From Burkholderiales bacterium (lineage in GTDB: Bacteria; Pseudomonadota; Gammaproteobacteria; Burkholderiales; SG8-41), in NCBI GenBank assembly GCA_019744975.1, contig JAIETP010000025.1:124001-188000 (forward strand): 64,000 nucleotides of DNA. The letters are read 5' to 3'. The notes beneath the pieces were generated by a model. It worked only from the letters and a program-made list of their open reading frames with translations, was not told the origin of the DNA and ran no database searches. The position numbers and the translations under genes were made by a program. This document shows, piece after piece, positions 62,467 through 64,000 of the stretch; the first letter of the stretch is position 1, and each line of letters opens with the position of its first letter.

Positions 62467-62495
62467 TTGTCGTGCTGCACTGCGGCGTCTAGAAT
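62467..62495 (+). promoter_or_regulatory. Sigma-70 promoter of the riboswitch-dadA unit
   Basis: TTGTCG (62467-62472), 17 bases, TAGAAT (62490-62495). The start would be near 62502, directly at the 5' edge of the riboswitch. Confidence 0.65.
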
Positions 62496-62504
62496 ATGAA
62501 GTGT

Positions 62505-62692
62505 CTGCAGGAGAGCGGGATTCCCGTAATCCCCGCCGAAGGCGTAAACCCTCATGATCGCTCAGGCTCATTTACTGCAGACAGCAGCAGCCGATCTGGA
62601 GAGTGACCACCGGGAAACCGGCAAGGTCCACCGAAGGGGCACGCGAACCCAGGTTCGCAAAACTCTCAGGTAAATGGACAGCGAGGGCGGCG
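62505..62692 (+). promoter_or_regulatory. Tandem glycine riboswitch
   Basis: Two glycine aptamers in the dadA leader. The first is closed by CTGCAG at 62505-62510 and 62575-62580 and has GAGAG, CCCGCCGAAGGCGTAAACC and GCTCAGGCTC. The second runs from about 62597 with GGAGAGTGACC, CACCGAAGGGGCA and ACTCTCAGGTAAATGGACAG, the classic glycine-aptamer core. The pair binds glycine and controls the downstream gene 50 bases on. The first aptamer is the more diverged of the two. No clear terminator hairpin follows, so control may be at translation. Confidence 0.9.
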
Positions 62693-62742
62693 CGGAGCTG
62701 AAACAGGCTCCGTCTGTGTCCTTACTGGCCTGAGAGGTATTC

Positions 62743-64000
62743 ATGAAAGTCATCGTACTGGGCGCCGGCGTCGTCGGCACCACGGCGGCGTGGTTTTTGA
62801 CGCAAGCCGGGCATGAGGTTACCGTCATTGAACGACAGCCCGCTGCGGGACTGGAAACCAGCTTCGCCAACGGCGGGCAGATTTCCGTCAGCCATGCCGA
62901 ACCCTGGGCCAATCCCGGCGCGCCGCTGAAGGTTTTTCAGTGGATGTTCCGCGAAGATGCGCCGCTGCTGTTCCGGCCACGCCTCGACCCGCGGCAATGG
63001 CAGTGGTGCTTGGAATTCCTGCGTGAATGCACGCCTGCGCGCACGCGGCACAACATCCGGCAACTGGTCAATCTCGGGTTGTACAGCCGCGGCCTGCTGC
63101 AAGAACTGCGCACCGAGACCGGCATCGAATATGATCACCTTGAGCGCGGCATCCTGCATTTCTACACCAGCCAGCAGGAATTCGATGCCGCGCAGGAGCC
63201 GGCGCGCATCATGCGCGAGTACGGCTGTGAACTCGACATGAAAACGCCGGAGGAATGTGTGGCGATCGAGCCGGCACTAGCGCATGCACGCACCGGCATC
63301 ACCGGCGGCAGCCTGACGCCGTCGGACGAATCCGGTGATGCGCATCTGTTCACGCAGCGGCTGGCGGCCTTGTGCGAGAAATCCGGCGTACGATTTCTGT
63401 ATGGCCATACCATTACGCATATCGCGACAACGGGTGGAGCGGTCAGCGGAATCAGTGTGACCGGTGCCGACAATCGTGCCGGACTGAGCACCGCTGATGC
63501 TTATGTGGTCGCGCTCGGCAGTTACAGCCCACAGCTGCTGGCGCCGCTGGGCGTCCGCCTGACGATTTATCCGGCCAAGGGTTATTCAGTGACCATGCCT
63601 GTCAAGGATCCGGCGCGCGCGCCCAGCGTCAGTCTGACCGATGACGAATACAAACTGGTGTATTCACGGCTGGGTAACCGTTTGCGCATCGCCGGTACCT
63701 GCGAACTGAACGGTTACGACACCGCGCTGAACGAGGTGCGCTGCCAGGCGATCATCCGCCGCACTGAAGAATTGTTTCCCGGAGCAGGGGATGTGGGGCA
63801 GGCGCAGTACTGGACGGGGCTGCGGCCGGCGACGCCGTCGAACGTGCCCTATATCGGCAAAACAAAATTTGCCAACCTTTATCTCGATACCGGCCACGGC
63901 ACACTGGGCTGGACCCATGCCTGTGGTTCCGGGCGGGCGATTGCCGACATCATTTCCGGCAAAACACCCGAAGTTGATTTTGCCTTTGCCGGCATGCCAT
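62743..64000 (+). CDS. dadA: D-amino acid dehydrogenase (3' end outside window)
   Basis: FAD-dependent oxidoreductase that deaminates D-amino acids (or glycine-like substrates) and passes electrons to the respiratory chain. The start KVIVLGAGVVGTTAAWFLTQ has the GxGxxG motif; ETSFANGGQISVSHAEPWAN, IYPAKGYSVT and LYLDTGHGTLGWTHACGSGR are the DadA signatures. The frame is open to the last base, 419 codons, so little of the protein is missing. The glycine riboswitch upstream suggests that the preferred substrate is glycine or a related amino acid, or that a glycine signal controls amino-acid breakdown. Confidence 0.93.
   Translation, partial: MKVIVLGAGVVGTTAAWFLTQAGHEVTVIERQPAAGLETSFANGGQISVSHAEPWANPGAPLKVFQWMFREDAPLLFRPRLDPRQWQWCLEFLRECTPARTRHNIRQLVNLGLYSRGLLQELRTETGIEYDHLERGILHFYTSQQEFDAAQEPARIMREYGCELDMKTPEECVAIEPALAHARTGITGGSLTPSDESGDAHLFTQRLAALCEKSGVRFLYGHTITHIATTGGAVSGISVTGADNRAGLSTADAYVVALGSYSPQLLAPLGVRLTIYPAKGYSVTMPVKDPARAPSVSLTDDEYKLVYSRLGNRLRIAGTCELNGYDTALNEVRCQAIIRRTEELFPGAGDVGQAQYWTGLRPATPSNVPYIGKTKFANLYLDTGHGTLGWTHACGSGRAIADIISGKTPEVDFAFAGMP

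Overview
The window is high-GC DNA that reads like a betaproteobacterium of the Burkholderiales/Nitrosomonadales type. The reasons are five periplasmic Bug/TctC-type solute receptors, a tripartite tricarboxylate transporter, HemP, SrkA, SirB1, DUF3025 and DUF6352-like proteins, a tandem glycine riboswitch, and intergenic repeats common in that group. The lineage is an inference; no rRNA or marker gene is present to fix it. Coding density is high. Only one stretch longer than 300 bases (27920-28508) lacks a gene.

Region by region. 1-9.9 kb: the end of a gamma-glutamyltransferase gene, a Bug receptor and an unknown gene, then a housekeeping group (srkA, an alpha/beta hydrolase, an rssA-like patatin, a receiver-domain protein, DUF3025, dtd, htpX with a good sigma-32 promoter). 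10-14.4 kb: a 1085-residue protein with a huge Ala/Glu coiled coil and an AsmA-like end, divergent from an HD-domain gene. 14.4-21.1 kb: a long minus-strand operon for acyl-CoA and thiol metabolism. It holds a quinone reductase, enoyl-CoA hydratase, cysteine-dioxygenase-like cupin, class III CoA-transferase, two-subunit CoA-transferase, EamA exporter and DNA glycosylase. The CoA-transferase alpha subunit is split by an in-frame TGA. 21.2-31.6 kb: plus-strand catabolic genes (hydrolase, LVIVD protein, fumarase/ASL-superfamily lyase, D-2-hydroxyacid dehydrogenase) mixed with three Bug receptors and tctB-tctA. 31.6-37.1 kb: MFS transporter, class II aldolase with an in-frame tandem repeat, PrpF-like isomerase, TerB/DUF697 protein and an SDR. 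37.2-38.3 kb: a Fur-controlled cluster of hemP and three small genes. 38.4-47 kb: two carboxymuconolactone-decarboxylase-like proteins, MFS transporter, fifth Bug receptor, hydroxyacid dehydrogenase and a 5-oxoprolinase-like HyuA-HyuB fusion. 47.2-51.7 kb: a Ser/Thr kinase with a cyclic-nucleotide-binding-like end, two duplicated lipoproteins, otnC-otnK and tRNA-Arg(CCU). 51.7-53.4 kb: a possible small insert beside the tRNA (enolase-superfamily gene, ribbon-helix-helix gene). 53.4-64 kb: SemiSWEET, DUF6352, SirB1, NfeD-QmcA, MlaA, GabD, VOC, isopropylmalate-dehydrogenase-like and MOSC proteins, then a tandem glycine riboswitch ahead of dadA, which runs off the end.

The genes point to a versatile heterotroph that captures organic acids with Bug receptors and routes them through CoA transfer, hydration, racemisation/isomerisation and decarboxylation, with envelope maintenance and stress genes interleaved. 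The most unusual signals are a dispersed AT-rich repeat that also lies inside the oxoprolinase coding region, the TGA-split CoA-transferase subunit, the shared N-terminal domain joining a receiver protein to the giant AsmA-like coiled coil, in-frame tandem repeats in two genes, and a C-terminal relic of an LhgO-type oxidoreductase.
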